A stretch of 64,000 nt of DNA from Microcoleus sp. AS-A8 (GCA_039962225.1 JAMPKV010000001.1:186001-250000); one strand, 5' to 3'. Shown: positions 34,215-43,944, numbered from the stretch's first letter. The notes: a model not told the origin generated them from the letters alone. Made by a program: numbers and translations.

Positions 34215-34315
34215 GTTTCTAACGCTTGGCGGTTTCATCCTCTGCCGAGCCACTGAGGTCGCGGTGACAAACCTGGATCTAGTTAAGCTAGTCCTGGAAA
34301 TCGGCGGTTAGAAAC
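34215..34315. ncRNA. Structured non-coding element of about 100 nt
   Basis: GTTTCTAAC (34215-34223) pairs perfectly with GTTAGAAAC (34307-34315), closing a 100-nt stretch with several further self-complementary segments: GGCGG/CTGCC, AGGTC...GAC-AACCT, and GGA-CTAG/CTAG-TCC around a TTAAG loop. This multi-branched plan suggests an RNA or a small palindromic mobile element. It lies on the 5' side of the hybrid kinase gene (minus strand), about 270 bp from its start. I cannot match it to a known riboswitch. The rest of the gap 33942-34718 contains CCTTG...CAAGG (34319-34334) and TACAAC...GTTGTA (34604-34619) but no gene. Confidence 0.45.
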
Positions 34316-34718
34316 ATACCTTGATGATGCAAGGCTCATCCGGATAGGGGTCTGTTGATTACGTCGGGGCGCAGCTAGGGGCTTTGCCTTGACTGCTATT
34401 GCTCGATGCACTACTTGTACAATACTATCCTTCCCTAAACTAGAAACGCTCTTGTCTGTGTTCCTGTGTGGGAATCTCTAGTTTCCCCAGGCAGAAATAA
34501 CTGACCGCCCATATCTCCCACTCCCGCATCCTCATCCTCACGCTCTTCTCTGGTATTCTCAGGCTCCATTCCCCCCTGACCCCATAAATTGGCACCCGAA
34601 AACTACAACAGTTGTTGTACAATCGCCTGACAGACTTCTGTTTGATCTAAGACATGTAAATTTTTGATAATTTGTTCATATTGAACGTTTTTAGCTGTTT
34701 TTTGCCCAAACTATTTTT

Positions 34719-35360
34719 GTGGTTGTGAACCCCTGCTTCTCCTTCTTGACGCCCTATGAGCCAGCCCCTACCAGTCAGGATGCCGTTACGACTGGTGTAT
34801 CGCACTTTACGATCCGCACCGCTCAAGTTCGGGATCTGACCACTCTGGCAGAAATTTTAACTGACAGCTTTCATCCTCGGACTGGGGTGATCCGTTGGGC
34901 TTACCCCATGCTCCGATTGGGGATTTACGAAGATTTGCGAAATCGGTTGCGAACGAACTCGCCCCATTATGTTTGTTTGGTTGCTGTTGCCAATGGGGCT
35001 AAGGTTGCGGATTCGGGTGAAGTTCTAGCAGGAACTGTGGAGATTGCGCTGCGTTCTCCACCATCTTGGCAAGCTCATGCCTCTCAATATCCTTATATTT
35101 CTAATCTGGCTGTCAGAAAATCGTATCGCCGCCTGGGAGTTGCTCGACAATTACTCCTTGCCTGTGAACAAACGTCTCTAGAATGGGGGTTTCCAGACCT
35201 CTACCTTCATGTGCTAGAAAACAATCACCAGGCACGGCAGCTTTATCTCAAGGCTGGATATCAACTGCGCCAGGTTGAGCCGAGTTACAGTGCATGGCTG
35301 TTTGGGCAACCTAAACGCCTGTTCTTACATAAACACATTGATCTGAGTGGAACGAGCTGA
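34719..35360 (+). CDS. GNAT family N-acetyltransferase
   Basis: The product is 213 residues from a GTG start at 34719; the ATG codons further in would cut the domain. The domain spans residues 30-205: FTIRTAQVRDLTTLAEIL (beta1-alpha1), ISNLAVRKSYRRLGVARQLLL with the acetyl-CoA loop R-x-x-G-V-A, then LYLHVLENNHQARQLYLKAGY. The substrate (small molecule or protein amine) is unknown. A cyanobacterial thylakoid/plastid-type GNAT is one possibility because of the VLENN-QAR-LY pattern. The gene stands alone, divergent from the hybrid kinase. Confidence 0.8.
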   Translation: MVVNPCFSFLTPYEPAPTSQDAVTTGVSHFTIRTAQVRDLTTLAEILTDSFHPRTGVIRWAYPMLRLGIYEDLRNRLRTNSPHYVCLVAVANGAKVADSGEVLAGTVEIALRSPPSWQAHASQYPYISNLAVRKSYRRLGVARQLLLACEQTSLEWGFPDLYLHVLENNHQARQLYLKAGYQLRQVEPSYSAWLFGQPKRLFLHKHIDLSGTS

Positions 35361-35688
35361 AGCTCCAGCAGAAGGCTAGTATAACAGTTCTGTGACAAGA
35401 ATGATTAAATGTTAATATTTTTAAAAATTTATCGGCTCTGTTCTCATCTATGATCTCCTGACTGCAATCTTTCCTGTACCCAACCGGCATGCCATAAAAT
35501 GGAGTTACAAAGTTAACGAGCAACAAACAATCCTGATCGGAGTTTGTTTGATAGGGTAATTAAAAACAGATGGTAAAGTGAATTTTTCTGCTAGTGTATC
35601 CTCAAGAACTTATACCAATTGAGTTTGTCGGTCGTGCTTTCGGTCTGGGTGCCTCCCTGCTCAGAGAAATTAAGCAATACAAGTTGAG
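35361..35688. other. AT-rich intergenic stretch, no gene seen
   Basis: These 328 bp lie between two plus-strand genes and contain the 12-bp palindrome ATTTTTAAAAAT (35417-35428). They probably hold the promoter of the next gene. No frame with a believable start is present. Confidence 0.4.
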
Positions 35689-36240
35689 ATGGAGAGCGAT
35701 AACAAACAGCGTTGCCAGACAGCTCTTTACGAAGAGGAGGTGCTTGCCCGCCGGATAGGTTTCGCCGACTCTCAAGGCTATAGTGGCATGGATCAGTTTC
35801 AAGACTCACAGGCATTGGCAGTCCTCAAGCAGTTGCATGATAAGCAACTGCTAATTGTTAATAGTCGGCGTCGGAATGGCTTAATTCTGTATAAGCGCTA
35901 TCACGCCGAATTTGCTGGACCCGGATCGGCAGTAGGTGGGCTATTCGATTTGGATTGCCAGCGAGTACTGCTAGTGGGTAATTTTTCGTTGGTTTATCCG
36001 GAAACGGCTGATGAGCGGCAACGCGCTTATGCGCTTCGGCGACAGTGGATTCGGCTCACTCGACAAATTACCGACAATCCTGTGCCGGCACAACGTGCTC
36101 AGATGATTCTTAATCAGTTTGAACAGTACTTTGATTCGGAGACTCTTGCGAAGTTGCCGGACGAAGCCTTTGCTCTTTTGGTAGGCGTCTTGCCCCATAC
36201 TATTCGCAATGTGCGGAATATTGCGGATCGGGAGTTCTGA
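35689..36240 (+). CDS. Conserved hypothetical protein, helical
   Basis: This soluble protein has 183 residues, no signal peptide and no TM helix. The N-terminal half (FQDSQALAVLKQLHDKQLLIVNSRRRNGLILYKRY) and the C-terminal half (RAQMILNQFEQYFDSETLAKL, then VLPHTIRNVRNI) are helix-rich, and a middle strand pair RVLLVGNFSLVYPET separates them. I do not recognise the family. The ATG has only a weak GAG upstream. It is followed by a hairpin and the convergent polysaccharide locus. It may be a cyanobacterium-specific protein; no function can be inferred. Confidence 0.6.
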   Translation: MESDNKQRCQTALYEEEVLARRIGFADSQGYSGMDQFQDSQALAVLKQLHDKQLLIVNSRRRNGLILYKRYHAEFAGPGSAVGGLFDLDCQRVLLVGNFSLVYPETADERQRAYALRRQWIRLTRQITDNPVPAQRAQMILNQFEQYFDSETLAKLPDEAFALLVGVLPHTIRNVRNIADREF

Positions 36241-36281
36241 ATGTCAGTTCCTTAGAGGTTAAGTTTTTATCCTTAATTTGT

Positions 36282-36305
36282 ATCCCATCTGTTTATGGGT
36301 GGGAT
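36282..36305. terminator. Bidirectional hairpin between convergent genes
   Basis: ATCCCA (36282-36287) pairs with TGGGAT (36300-36305), with an alternative CCCAT/ATGGG pairing inside. It lies in the 84-bp space between convergent genes. T-rich tracts are found on both sides (TTTTTAT upstream, CTATTTTTTG downstream), which suits termination from either direction. Confidence 0.5.
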
Positions 36306-36324
36306 GAATTCATACTTTATTTAA

Positions 36325-37905
36325 CTATTTTTTGAGTTGCCAAAGTTGGAGTTCGCTGGGTTCAATTGACTCGACTTTGCTGTTGTAGTCTCTTTCGAGT
36401 CCAGATTTTAAGGCAGGAGAAGGGTTAAAAACAAAAATATCACTGAACCCCTGAGGAATTTGGGGTATATTCGGTTCTGATACTAATTGAAGCTGCACTT
36501 TGGGATTGAGTAGATAGCTCATTGATAAGAGTTCACCGAAATTAGCATGATAGTAACTGGTAATGAGTAAGGGACGATTTGTTTGATTAATAATCGTCGC
36601 GGCTTGAACATGAGTATCACTAGGTTTTTTGTTCCACCATACTTGAGACTGGGAATAGACCACACAGGATATAATGCCAGCAGAAATTAGGAGCAGCATC
36701 ACAGATTGCCAGAGCTTTTGTTGTAGCGAGCTAACTGAAGCAATTTTATGACCGAGAAGGTAAGCGACAGTTAACAAAATGGCTAAAAAACAAGGGACAA
36801 GATATCGAGGCACGCTGGATCTCAGTCCACCTGAGAGCAGATCGGGAATCAATAATGCCAGGAAGGGCACCCCAATCATGGTTGAAATAAATAGGTAAAT
36901 CTTTGGAGAGGTTTGACGATACAGAAAATAGAACGCATAGATGACTAAAATTAAAATAATTAAGACGGGAGGAATTAGGTAAATTGCCGGAGCGCTGGCA
37001 TCAAGGTTGATATCAAAGAAAACCCGGCTAATGTTGCCCACCCAACTTTTGATTAAACGGGATAAAGGGACTTTAGTGCCAGACCAAGCTGTTGATGCCT
37101 GGGCTTTTGTTAAACTATTAAAAGTTAGTGCAAGCCAAGGGGTGAATGCTAAAACTCCTGCTAATGAAGCTAGAAGATAAGAGGCAATCGTCTTGTTCCA
37201 TCGCAAGCCCGTGACTATGACCACATAAAGCCCATGTCCAATAGCTGTGAGTAGAATTAAGGGAAGACTATAAAGCCCCAATGCCAAAGTTATGGCATAA
37301 ATTATCCAACTTCCTATAGTCTTCAACCGCATGGCTCTTAGAAGGGAAGCGCTTGATAGGAGGATAGTTACCATCAATAGACTATACCCTCGTGCTTCCT
37401 GAGCAAAGACGACGTACACGGGTGAGATTGAACTTAGGGCGATCGCAACCCATCCCACTAGGGACGATTCAAATAATTCGATGCATAGCCAATAGATACT
37501 GGGAAATACGAGCAGGCTAATTACGGCAGATACACTCCTGATGACTGCCACAGAATTGCCAAACCAATGCATCCAAAAGCGCGCCAATATATAATAGACG
37601 GGCGGATGTTGAGGGTCTTCTATAATCAAGGTGCGAAGAGTATCGTTTAAGCTAATTTCTGGTGTTGGATACTGATATTTCAGTAAATCTCGAACACCAA
37701 CGATACCCCCGTTAAAGATTAGTTGCCGCACGTCTTCCCCAGTGTAACCAGCCAAATGTAATGAGGTAATCGTTTCATCATGCCAGTAAACCTTAAGGCC
37801 CAGATTGGTGAAGCGAAAGAATACACCCAGTACTAACAAAACGATGATTAAAATTCGTAACCCAGTGGGAGGAAGCGCCCAGTGCGGTGTTAATGTGATT
37901 TTCAT
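36325..37905 (-). CDS. Membrane glycosyltransferase, GT39/ArnT-like, copy 2
   Basis: The product is 526 residues with about ten TM helices. The first cytoplasmic/periplasmic turn carries the GT-C acidic motif near residue 40 (YWHDETITSLHLAGYT), where Asp-Glu bind the lipid-linked sugar donor. A second short motif YILARFWMHWFGNSVAVIRS follows, and QEARGYSLLMV (about 165-177) is typical of this family. The C-terminal 120 residues form a soluble domain. Such enzymes move a sugar from polyprenyl phosphate to a surface glycan, lipid or protein. It is a tandem paralogue of the gene at 37977-39602 (shared FRFxNL-x-K-YW-DE-xTSL and YAQEAR/FAQEAR), 71 bp downstream of it. Confidence 0.8.
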   Translation of the reverse strand: MKITLTPHWALPPTGLRILIIVLLVLGVFFRFTNLGLKVYWHDETITSLHLAGYTGEDVRQLIFNGGIVGVRDLLKYQYPTPEISLNDTLRTLIIEDPQHPPVYYILARFWMHWFGNSVAVIRSVSAVISLLVFPSIYWLCIELFESSLVGWVAIALSSISPVYVVFAQEARGYSLLMVTILLSSASLLRAMRLKTIGSWIIYAITLALGLYSLPLILLTAIGHGLYVVIVTGLRWNKTIASYLLASLAGVLAFTPWLALTFNSLTKAQASTAWSGTKVPLSRLIKSWVGNISRVFFDINLDASAPAIYLIPPVLIILILVIYAFYFLYRQTSPKIYLFISTMIGVPFLALLIPDLLSGGLRSSVPRYLVPCFLAILLTVAYLLGHKIASVSSLQQKLWQSVMLLLISAGIISCVVYSQSQVWWNKKPSDTHVQAATIINQTNRPLLITSYYHANFGELLSMSYLLNPKVQLQLVSEPNIPQIPQGFSDIFVFNPSPALKSGLERDYNSKVESIEPSELQLWQLKK

Positions 37906-37976
37906 GGTTTACTTGGTAGTGCAAAATCTGAGCCTGAGCGATATACCCTATGATTCCTGATACAAATACATAGGTT

Positions 37977-39602
37977 TTAATGTTGTACTAATTTCCACAA
38001 CCTGCTTTCTGGGTTTCCATCGAGCGGCTCTATTTTAGTTCTATAATCTTTCTCAATTCCTGATTGCAAGGCATTAGAGGGAGCCATAAAAAAGATATTA
38101 CTAAACTCCTGGGGAATCTGAGTCACCGTATTTTTAGGAATAAACTTAAACTTTACTTCTGAATTTAACAGATAACTTAAAGAAATTAGATTAAAAACAT
38201 TATAACGAGGTGGGACAGAATCAATTTCTTGAATGACCAACGGATTACTGGTTTGATTGATGATTTGAGCGAGTTGTCGATTATCGGTATCCGTGAGATT
38301 GTTCCACCAAGTTTGGGATTGAGAAATAATTACACAAGAGATAACACCACTTGTGAGTAGTGCCAGCAGAATCAGCTTCCAGAATTGATGTAATCTGTTG
38401 GAGGAAATAGTAGGGTTAATTTTAGACCCCAACAAATAAGAAACTGATAGCTGAATTCCTAGGTAAGCAGGAATCATATATCTGCCTGTAACAGATGTAC
38501 GTCTTCCTAAAATCAAATCCGGTATGATGATGACTAATGAAGTAAAGCCAATTAACAAAAAGATAAACAACCAAGCTCTTTTAGGAGAAGAACGACCTAG
38601 GAAGTAAAGAGAATAGATAACTAAGGCAGTGATAACTAAGATACTTAGGCTGGGGAAAACTAAACTATGCCAGGGTACTGCAAAAGGCGAACCGGAAGAA
38701 AATCCCGTATCAATAAAATTACGGCTTAGATTACCTAACCAACTTTTGAGAAAATATAATAACGGGGTTTTGGTGTCTTGAGCTGCTGTCATGGTTAAGG
38801 CTTGCTTGTAGTTGGTTAGAATCACGACAATCCAAGGAGAAAAAGCGATGATTCCTACTATCGAGCTGAGGAAATAACCTTTTAACGTTTTACTCCAACG
38901 ACCCTGGTTAATAACCAAGAGATAGATAGCCTGGGCAATGGCAACTAAGACAAAAAATAAGTGAGAATAAACACCCACTGCTACTGTTGCTGCGTAAAGT
39001 CCCCAACTCCGCCAACTATTGATGCGTATGGCTCGTAGAAGCGAAGCACTAGACAGCAAAATCGCCACTGTCCACAAGCTGTATTGCCGTGCTTCTTGGG
39101 CGTACACTAATTGAAAAGGGGAAATGGCTAGCAACATGCAGGCTAACCCTCCTACCAGCGACGATTCAAATAACTCTAAGCACAGCCAATAGATGCAAGG
39201 AAACGCCAGCACACTTAGGAAGGCGGAAAAACTTCGGATTGCCACTACTGAATCGCCAAACATTTGCGCCCAAAAACGCACCAATATGAAATAGAGGGGG
39301 GCTAGTTGAGGTTCTTCGGTGGCTAAACCTTTAACTGTATCAACGATGCTTTTTTCTGGATTGATACGTTGATATTGGTGTAAGTCTTGAAGGCGAAGGA
39401 TTTGACCTTCGAGAAGTTGCTGTGCGACTTCTGATTCTGTGTAGCCAGAAATTCGTAAAGAGGTATAGGTTTCATCCATCCAGTAAATTTTTCGGTCAAG
39501 ATTAACAAACCGAAAAAATAGACCCAGGACTAAGATGATGATGATTAAAAAGCGTAACCAAGTTGGAGGGAGCACCCCGATATGGAGCAATTTACGTCTC
39601 AT
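37977..39602 (-). CDS. Membrane glycosyltransferase, GT39/ArnT-like, copy 1
   Basis: This is a 541-residue polytopic protein. The GT-C motif YWMDETYTSLRISGYTESEV is near residue 40, YFILVRFWAQMFGDSVVAI near 110, and YAQEARQYSLWTVAILL near 168, followed by several TM helices and a C-terminal soluble part from about 420. It belongs with the second copy to a tandem duplicate, probably transcribed together. The function is transfer of sugar from a polyprenyl-phosphate donor at the periplasmic face. The position beside the acyltransferase, ligase and flippase genes points to surface polysaccharide or lipid modification. The acceptor is unknown. Confidence 0.8.
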   Translation of the reverse strand: MRRKLLHIGVLPPTWLRFLIIIILVLGLFFRFVNLDRKIYWMDETYTSLRISGYTESEVAQQLLEGQILRLQDLHQYQRINPEKSIVDTVKGLATEEPQLAPLYFILVRFWAQMFGDSVVAIRSFSAFLSVLAFPCIYWLCLELFESSLVGGLACMLLAISPFQLVYAQEARQYSLWTVAILLSSASLLRAIRINSWRSWGLYAATVAVGVYSHLFFVLVAIAQAIYLLVINQGRWSKTLKGYFLSSIVGIIAFSPWIVVILTNYKQALTMTAAQDTKTPLLYFLKSWLGNLSRNFIDTGFSSGSPFAVPWHSLVFPSLSILVITALVIYSLYFLGRSSPKRAWLFIFLLIGFTSLVIIIPDLILGRRTSVTGRYMIPAYLGIQLSVSYLLGSKINPTISSNRLHQFWKLILLALLTSGVISCVIISQSQTWWNNLTDTDNRQLAQIINQTSNPLVIQEIDSVPPRYNVFNLISLSYLLNSEVKFKFIPKNTVTQIPQEFSNIFFMAPSNALQSGIEKDYRTKIEPLDGNPESRLWKLVQH

Positions 39603-39904
39603 GGATGAAACCTGAGTTCGATAGCCAAAGCCACATTTTGCACTCAGGAAAGGGAATTTTCAATGTCCCAGGGAGTGAAGAGGGTTAGCTTACGATAGCA
39701 CTTCGCACTGCTGTAAGCAGATGGCGTAATGGTCTGACGGATCACCTGAGCGTGATACTAACGCGCTCAGAAGTACTATAACGAAACTCAGAGTTTTGCG
39801 ATAGCGAAAGCCTTGTGGGACTTGCTAGTGTCCAAGCACTACTGTGGGGGGTAATCGTCCCTGTTGTTAGTTATTGGGGAGGATGAGGCGTCAGTCCCTC
39901 AGCT
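39603..39904. other. Intergenic stretch with a 7-bp-stem hairpin
   Basis: This 302-bp spacer lies between minus-strand genes. CTGAGCG (39746-39752) pairs with CGCTCAG (39764-39770) around an 11-nt loop. No gene is seen; it may be a dispersed repeat or end signal. Confidence 0.4.
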
Positions 39905-40729
39905 CTAAACCAGAGTAATGACTGTAACCTCTGGCGGACACAAGAAGCGTCCTGGCGCGTAACTGCCCAAACCTCGATTGATATAAAGCTGATTGTTCCC
40001 CACTTGATGTAGTCCTTGGCACCATTCCCAATGCTTGACCACTCTGGTACAGGCTCTCATGAACGGAATCCAGCGCTGCATTGGTTTGGGAATATGGGGC
40101 TGGAGCTTTTCCAGCAATACGGGTCCGGGTCCAATTCCTGGAATCACAACCTGACCCCCATGGGTATGACCCGACAACTGCAAATCAACTCGCCATTGCT
40201 GCAATAACTCAGCCGTGTCAGGGTTGTGAGACAAAACAATGCGGGGCGTCTTTGGGTCAAGTTGATTCATGACGGGTGCGGGATTGAACTCACGCGACCA
40301 GAGATCGGCGAATCCCACGACAGGTAATTCTGACCCTAAAGGATAGGCGATCTCATTCCACAACACTCGCACTCCAATGCTCGTGAGGGCGTCTGTCACT
40401 TGGGCTTTTGAGCGACGGTAGTGAAGGTCGTGGTTACCGAGTACCGCATAGATACCTACGCGACTTTGCAGATGCTTTAGCCGTTGCACGAGTTGGTAGA
40501 TGGGGTTCGGGTCATCCGTGACGTAGTCGCCCGTTAACAAGATTAAATCGGGTTCAGCTTGGTTACAGGCTTCAATGGCTTGAGCCAGTAAGTCTTCCGA
40601 TAGCCGCACGCCATCGTAGTGCAAATCCGAAAGCTGTACGAGTTTTGTGCCTTTTAATGACGCCGGTAAATCGGCGATCGCAATTTCCACCGTTTCCACC
40701 CTTAAAGGGCCTGAAAATACCCAGTTCAT
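39905..40729 (-). CDS. Metallophosphoesterase (calcineurin-like)
   Basis: The 274-residue enzyme carries all metal-binding blocks: LSDLHYDG (D-x-H), LLTGDYVTDDP (GD), VLGNHDLHY (GNHD), LSHNPD and the C-terminal LSGHTHGGQVVIPG (GHTH). There is no signal peptide. The arrangement matches the YkuE/LpxH-like class of phosphodiesterases, whose members act on nucleotides, UDP-lipids or phosphoproteins. YkuE-like members often have an N-terminal membrane or Tat signal, which is missing here. It stands at the edge of the polysaccharide region. The substrate is unknown. Confidence 0.88.
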   Translation of the reverse strand: MNWVFSGPLRVETVEIAIADLPASLKGTKLVQLSDLHYDGVRLSEDLLAQAIEACNQAEPDLILLTGDYVTDDPNPIYQLVQRLKHLQSRVGIYAVLGNHDLHYRRSKAQVTDALTSIGVRVLWNEIAYPLGSELPVVGFADLWSREFNPAPVMNQLDPKTPRIVLSHNPDTAELLQQWRVDLQLSGHTHGGQVVIPGIGPGPVLLEKLQPHIPKPMQRWIPFMRACTRVVKHWEWCQGLHQVGNNQLYINRGLGSYAPGRFLCPPEVTVITLV

Positions 40730-41033
40730 ATCGCTGACTTTCCCTTCCCTCAGAAACGCGCTTCCAGCATAGCTTAGAGACCTCAGTCCACAGGGAGTAT
40801 CAGTAAGTTAGGTAGACCGAGTATTACAACTCCCTGACACTGGTGCTTTTCTTGACATTACAGATCGTTGGAAAACTCACAACATTGTGAATGGGGGTCT
40901 ACCGGTGACCAGCCAAAGCTGGGAGCCATGGTGCTATCTGCAAAGCCAAGAGTGCGAAACTAGCGCTTGCTCGTATCGCTATATCTTTATACAACCCTTT
41001 GTCTCTATTTCAGGAATTTTTCAGCGTATGGGG
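40730..41033. other. Intergenic stretch, no gene seen
   Basis: These 304 bp lie between the phosphoesterase and the acyltransferase gene. The sequence has no clear coding frame, strong hairpin or repeat. Confidence 0.4.
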
Positions 41034-42155
41034 TTATAACCCAAAGACATATCGGCTGTACTTTTTGGGCAAAAATTTACAACCTAAATAAATCAAGCCG
41101 TAACATATCCCCAAATCGATCACGAAAATCACCAAAAAAGAAGCTAAGGTTCCAGTCCCTAATAATTGAAATACTCTAAAAAAAACTTTCCAAATAATAG
41201 GTTGATGAATGAGATAAATGGCGAAAGAATATTCCGATACTCTTTTAAAAATCTGATTGACTCCAAATGGCAAAAAAATCGTCTTATGGAAGGATATAAT
41301 CAGGAGAAAAAAAGCGACAGAATAAAGTTGTGAAGATATGCGCCAATAGGAAATAGCCGTTTCAAGCCTTGCTCCTGTTATTCCGGCTTGAGTATTAATA
41401 GGAACTGATAAATTTGAACCATCAATGACGTAAAATTCAACGATACTAAAAATTAGAAAAATACAGGTTAATAGAGATAAAGGGAGTCTAAATTTTTGAA
41501 TAGTTTTTTTAGTATTTTCATAATTTCTTCCTAAGAATAAACCGAACACAAAATAAAAAGACCAAGCCGCTACTGAGCGATACATTAAATCGATTATAGG
41601 GAAATAATGAATTTGGAATAGATAATAATACAAATAAATTGTGATTAAAATCTGAAGACCCAGAGAAATCATCAACAATTTTGTGTAACTCCAAATTCTT
41701 AGCCTGGATAAGAGCCACCACAAAACATAAAATTGGATAATCAAAACCACAAAGTAATAAGAACCTACCGCCGAACCCGTCAATAAATCTTTGATTAATG
41801 AAAATAAATTGAACCTTCTTTCACCTAAAGCAATGTCAAAAAAATAAAAAAATAAAGACCAAAAAAGATAAGGAGGAATTATCCTAAATAGTCTTTTTTT
41901 TAAAACCAAATTTGGATTTTGTTGATTATCAATCTTATATGTCAAGAAAAAACCACTAATAATTAGAAATACGGGAACACAAAATCGTTGAGCCAAATGA
42001 GTGATAACAAATAGATAATACATAAAAATCCCCTGATGGGCATATAAGTCCAAGGGGGCTGTAATATGAATAATGACGACTCCTATTATGGCCAAACTTC
42101 TAAGTAAATCGAACTCTGGTAATCTAGTCGGTATTGTTTGGTTTGTAGGACTCAT
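41034..42155 (-). CDS. Acyltransferase family 3 membrane protein
   Basis: The ATG at 42155 (a GTG at 42167 is possible) gives 373 residues with about ten TM helices. The conserved start EFDLLRSLAIIGVVIIHITAPL carries the family's His in a periplasmic/cytoplasmic loop. FCVPVFLIISGFFL and a later SFAIYLIHQPIIW follow, both usual marks of acyltransferase 3. Such proteins add acetyl or other acyl groups to sugars of surface polysaccharides. The coding DNA is much richer in A+T than its neighbours, with many AAA/AAT/ATT codons, which hints at recent acquisition. It is on the minus strand, opposite to the next genes of the locus. Confidence 0.85.
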   Translation of the reverse strand: MSPTNQTIPTRLPEFDLLRSLAIIGVVIIHITAPLDLYAHQGIFMYYLFVITHLAQRFCVPVFLIISGFFLTYKIDNQQNPNLVLKKRLFRIIPPYLFWSLFFYFFDIALGERRFNLFSLIKDLLTGSAVGSYYFVVLIIQFYVLWWLLSRLRIWSYTKLLMISLGLQILITIYLYYYLFQIHYFPIIDLMYRSVAAWSFYFVFGLFLGRNYENTKKTIQKFRLPLSLLTCIFLIFSIVEFYVIDGSNLSVPINTQAGITGARLETAISYWRISSQLYSVAFFLLIISFHKTIFLPFGVNQIFKRVSEYSFAIYLIHQPIIWKVFFRVFQLLGTGTLASFLVIFVIDLGICYGLIYLGCKFLPKKYSRYVFGL

Positions 42156-42546
42156 TTTCTGTGGCACCCATAGGGTTAATCGGGATTTTTAACCTAACGG
42201 AGTTGGATAGAAGTATAAACGATCTGGTTTCCGGAAACAGAGTATATCATGCTCAGTAAGGCCGGTATAGCGCCAGAGGAACGGATGGCTCGACGTCGAA
42301 GGATACTGCTGCTTCTGTTACAAATGAGGATTGACTAACATGAATGCCCCCACATTGAACAGGCAAGAGGCAATTATTGGGCAATGTTACCCAGTTTCCT
42401 GCGATTTTATCGTCAACCCGACAAGCTGGGTGATGTGATCTTCTGGTTGCCTCAATAACTCAGTGACTTTGTGAACCACTCAAGACCTTTTTTAATCTAA
42501 AATCGCAACATTTTGGTTAACCTGTGAATCCAATCAGGCAATAATT
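42156..42546. other. Intergenic stretch before the polysaccharide operon
   Basis: This divergent spacer of about 390 bp lies between the acyltransferase and the ligase/polymerase gene. It contains a 24-codon frame ending FYRQPDKLGDVIFWLPQ (to about 42458), possibly a remnant, and no clear gene. It probably holds promoters for both sides. Confidence 0.4.
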
Positions 42547-43944
42547 ATGAACGAACTTATTTTAAGCAGCCCTCTGATTCTCTTTTTGATTGTAGCGATT
42601 GCCATCCTTTACTTCTTCATAATTTTTCATTATGCAGGCAGAAATAAAAAACTGACCAAGACGATAGAAATGTTGTTTTTTGGAATGTTGTTGATCAGTA
42701 TAGCGGGGTCAACGGGAGCCACCCTTAGCCCCTTTGATAAATTACATCCTAGAGCTTTGATGCTGATCACAACCACCATCCCTACTATCGCGGGTCAAGT
42801 TGGATTTTATAGCATTATTTTTTGTATTATAGTTTCCCGGCTGCGTTATACATTAAGAAATTATATTATGGTTTTAGCAGACATTTTTGTTAAAGCTCCT
42901 TTTTTCAGTTTGTTTTTGCTTTTAGCGACCCTATCTGTATTTTGGTCAAATGATATAAATCTCACCCTCAAAACAGTTTTAGTTTTATTAGAGGTGACAA
43001 TTTTTGCTATTTATTTTGGCAAGCAGTATTCTTGGACAGAACTCTATCGATTTTGGCGATGGGTCAACATTATTTTAGTCATTATTTGTGTTTTTTATGC
43101 GATTAAAGAGAATCAAAGTGATTGGCATGGGGTCTTAGGTCACAAAAACCAATTCTCTTTTTTCATGGCTCAAACAGCCGTTTTGTGGTTAATGCATGCT
43201 TTTTATGATCCTAAGCAACGTCGCCTGTCTCTTGCATTCGTTGTTCTATCATTTATTGCATTGATTAACGGTAACAGTGGAGCCAGTAAAGTCTTAACGG
43301 TAGTGTTACTAAGTTTGTGGGGATACTTTGGTTTTGTAAAAAGACTGAAGGTTCAATGGGCTTTTGTTTCGGTCATTCTTTTTATGATAGTAAGTATTTG
43401 CGTGTCCATTGTTGTTACAGAAAATTTAAAATTTATTGTCGTAGATACTCTGAATAAAGATATGACATTAACAGGAAGAACCGATTTTTGGCCGATTATT
43501 GTAGATAAAATAAACCAACGTCCAATTTTGGGTTACGGATTATCAGGTTTTTGGCAACCGTGGCGAGGAGCCGACAACCCAGGAGGTGACATTATCGTTG
43601 CTAAAACGCAATTTCAACCAGCGCATTCTCACAATGGATTTTTGGATTTGGGTCTTGAATTGGGTTGGTTAGGCGTGGCTTTGTTTGCGTGCTCATTTGT
43701 TAATAATGTAGCCAAATCGGTCGTTTATTTAGGTAAAGCTCCTTTACCGGAAGCGGGTTTGCCGCTTTTACTGTTAACGTATAATTTGATGACAAATTTG
43801 ACTGAAACAGGTCTGGTAGGAATTACCAGTATTTGGTTTTGGTATGTGGTAACTACTGTTCGATTAACCTTGGATACCTCCGGAAAAGGCGATAGTCTAA
43901 CTAAGCGAACTGTGTACTCTGAGAGTTTACCGTTAAGGAGTTGA
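42547..43944 (+). CDS. O-antigen ligase/polymerase family membrane protein (Wzy/ExoQ type)
   Basis: This product of 465 residues has about eleven TM helices. The large periplasmic loop region contains TGRTDFWPIIVDKINQRP and GYGLSGFWQPWRG, followed by AHSHNGFLDLGLELGWLGVA. The Arg and His of these segments match the Wzy_C/WaaL pattern that binds polyprenyl-linked glycan. It should polymerise or ligate a lipid-linked repeat unit at the outer face of the membrane, working with the flippase encoded next. The gene is AT-rich and starts a plus-strand run with the flippase and glycosyltransferases. Confidence 0.85.
   Translation: MNELILSSPLILFLIVAIAILYFFIIFHYAGRNKKLTKTIEMLFFGMLLISIAGSTGATLSPFDKLHPRALMLITTTIPTIAGQVGFYSIIFCIIVSRLRYTLRNYIMVLADIFVKAPFFSLFLLLATLSVFWSNDINLTLKTVLVLLEVTIFAIYFGKQYSWTELYRFWRWVNIILVIICVFYAIKENQSDWHGVLGHKNQFSFFMAQTAVLWLMHAFYDPKQRRLSLAFVVLSFIALINGNSGASKVLTVVLLSLWGYFGFVKRLKVQWAFVSVILFMIVSICVSIVVTENLKFIVVDTLNKDMTLTGRTDFWPIIVDKINQRPILGYGLSGFWQPWRGADNPGGDIIVAKTQFQPAHSHNGFLDLGLELGWLGVALFACSFVNNVAKSVVYLGKAPLPEAGLPLLLLTYNLMTNLTETGLVGITSIWFWYVVTTVRLTLDTSGKGDSLTKRTVYSESLPLRS

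Noticed and set aside
34240-34275. GAGCCACTG string suggesting a cobalamin riboswitch
   Set aside because: The other conserved boxes of a cobalamin riboswitch and their order are absent, and the downstream gene has no link with cobalamin.
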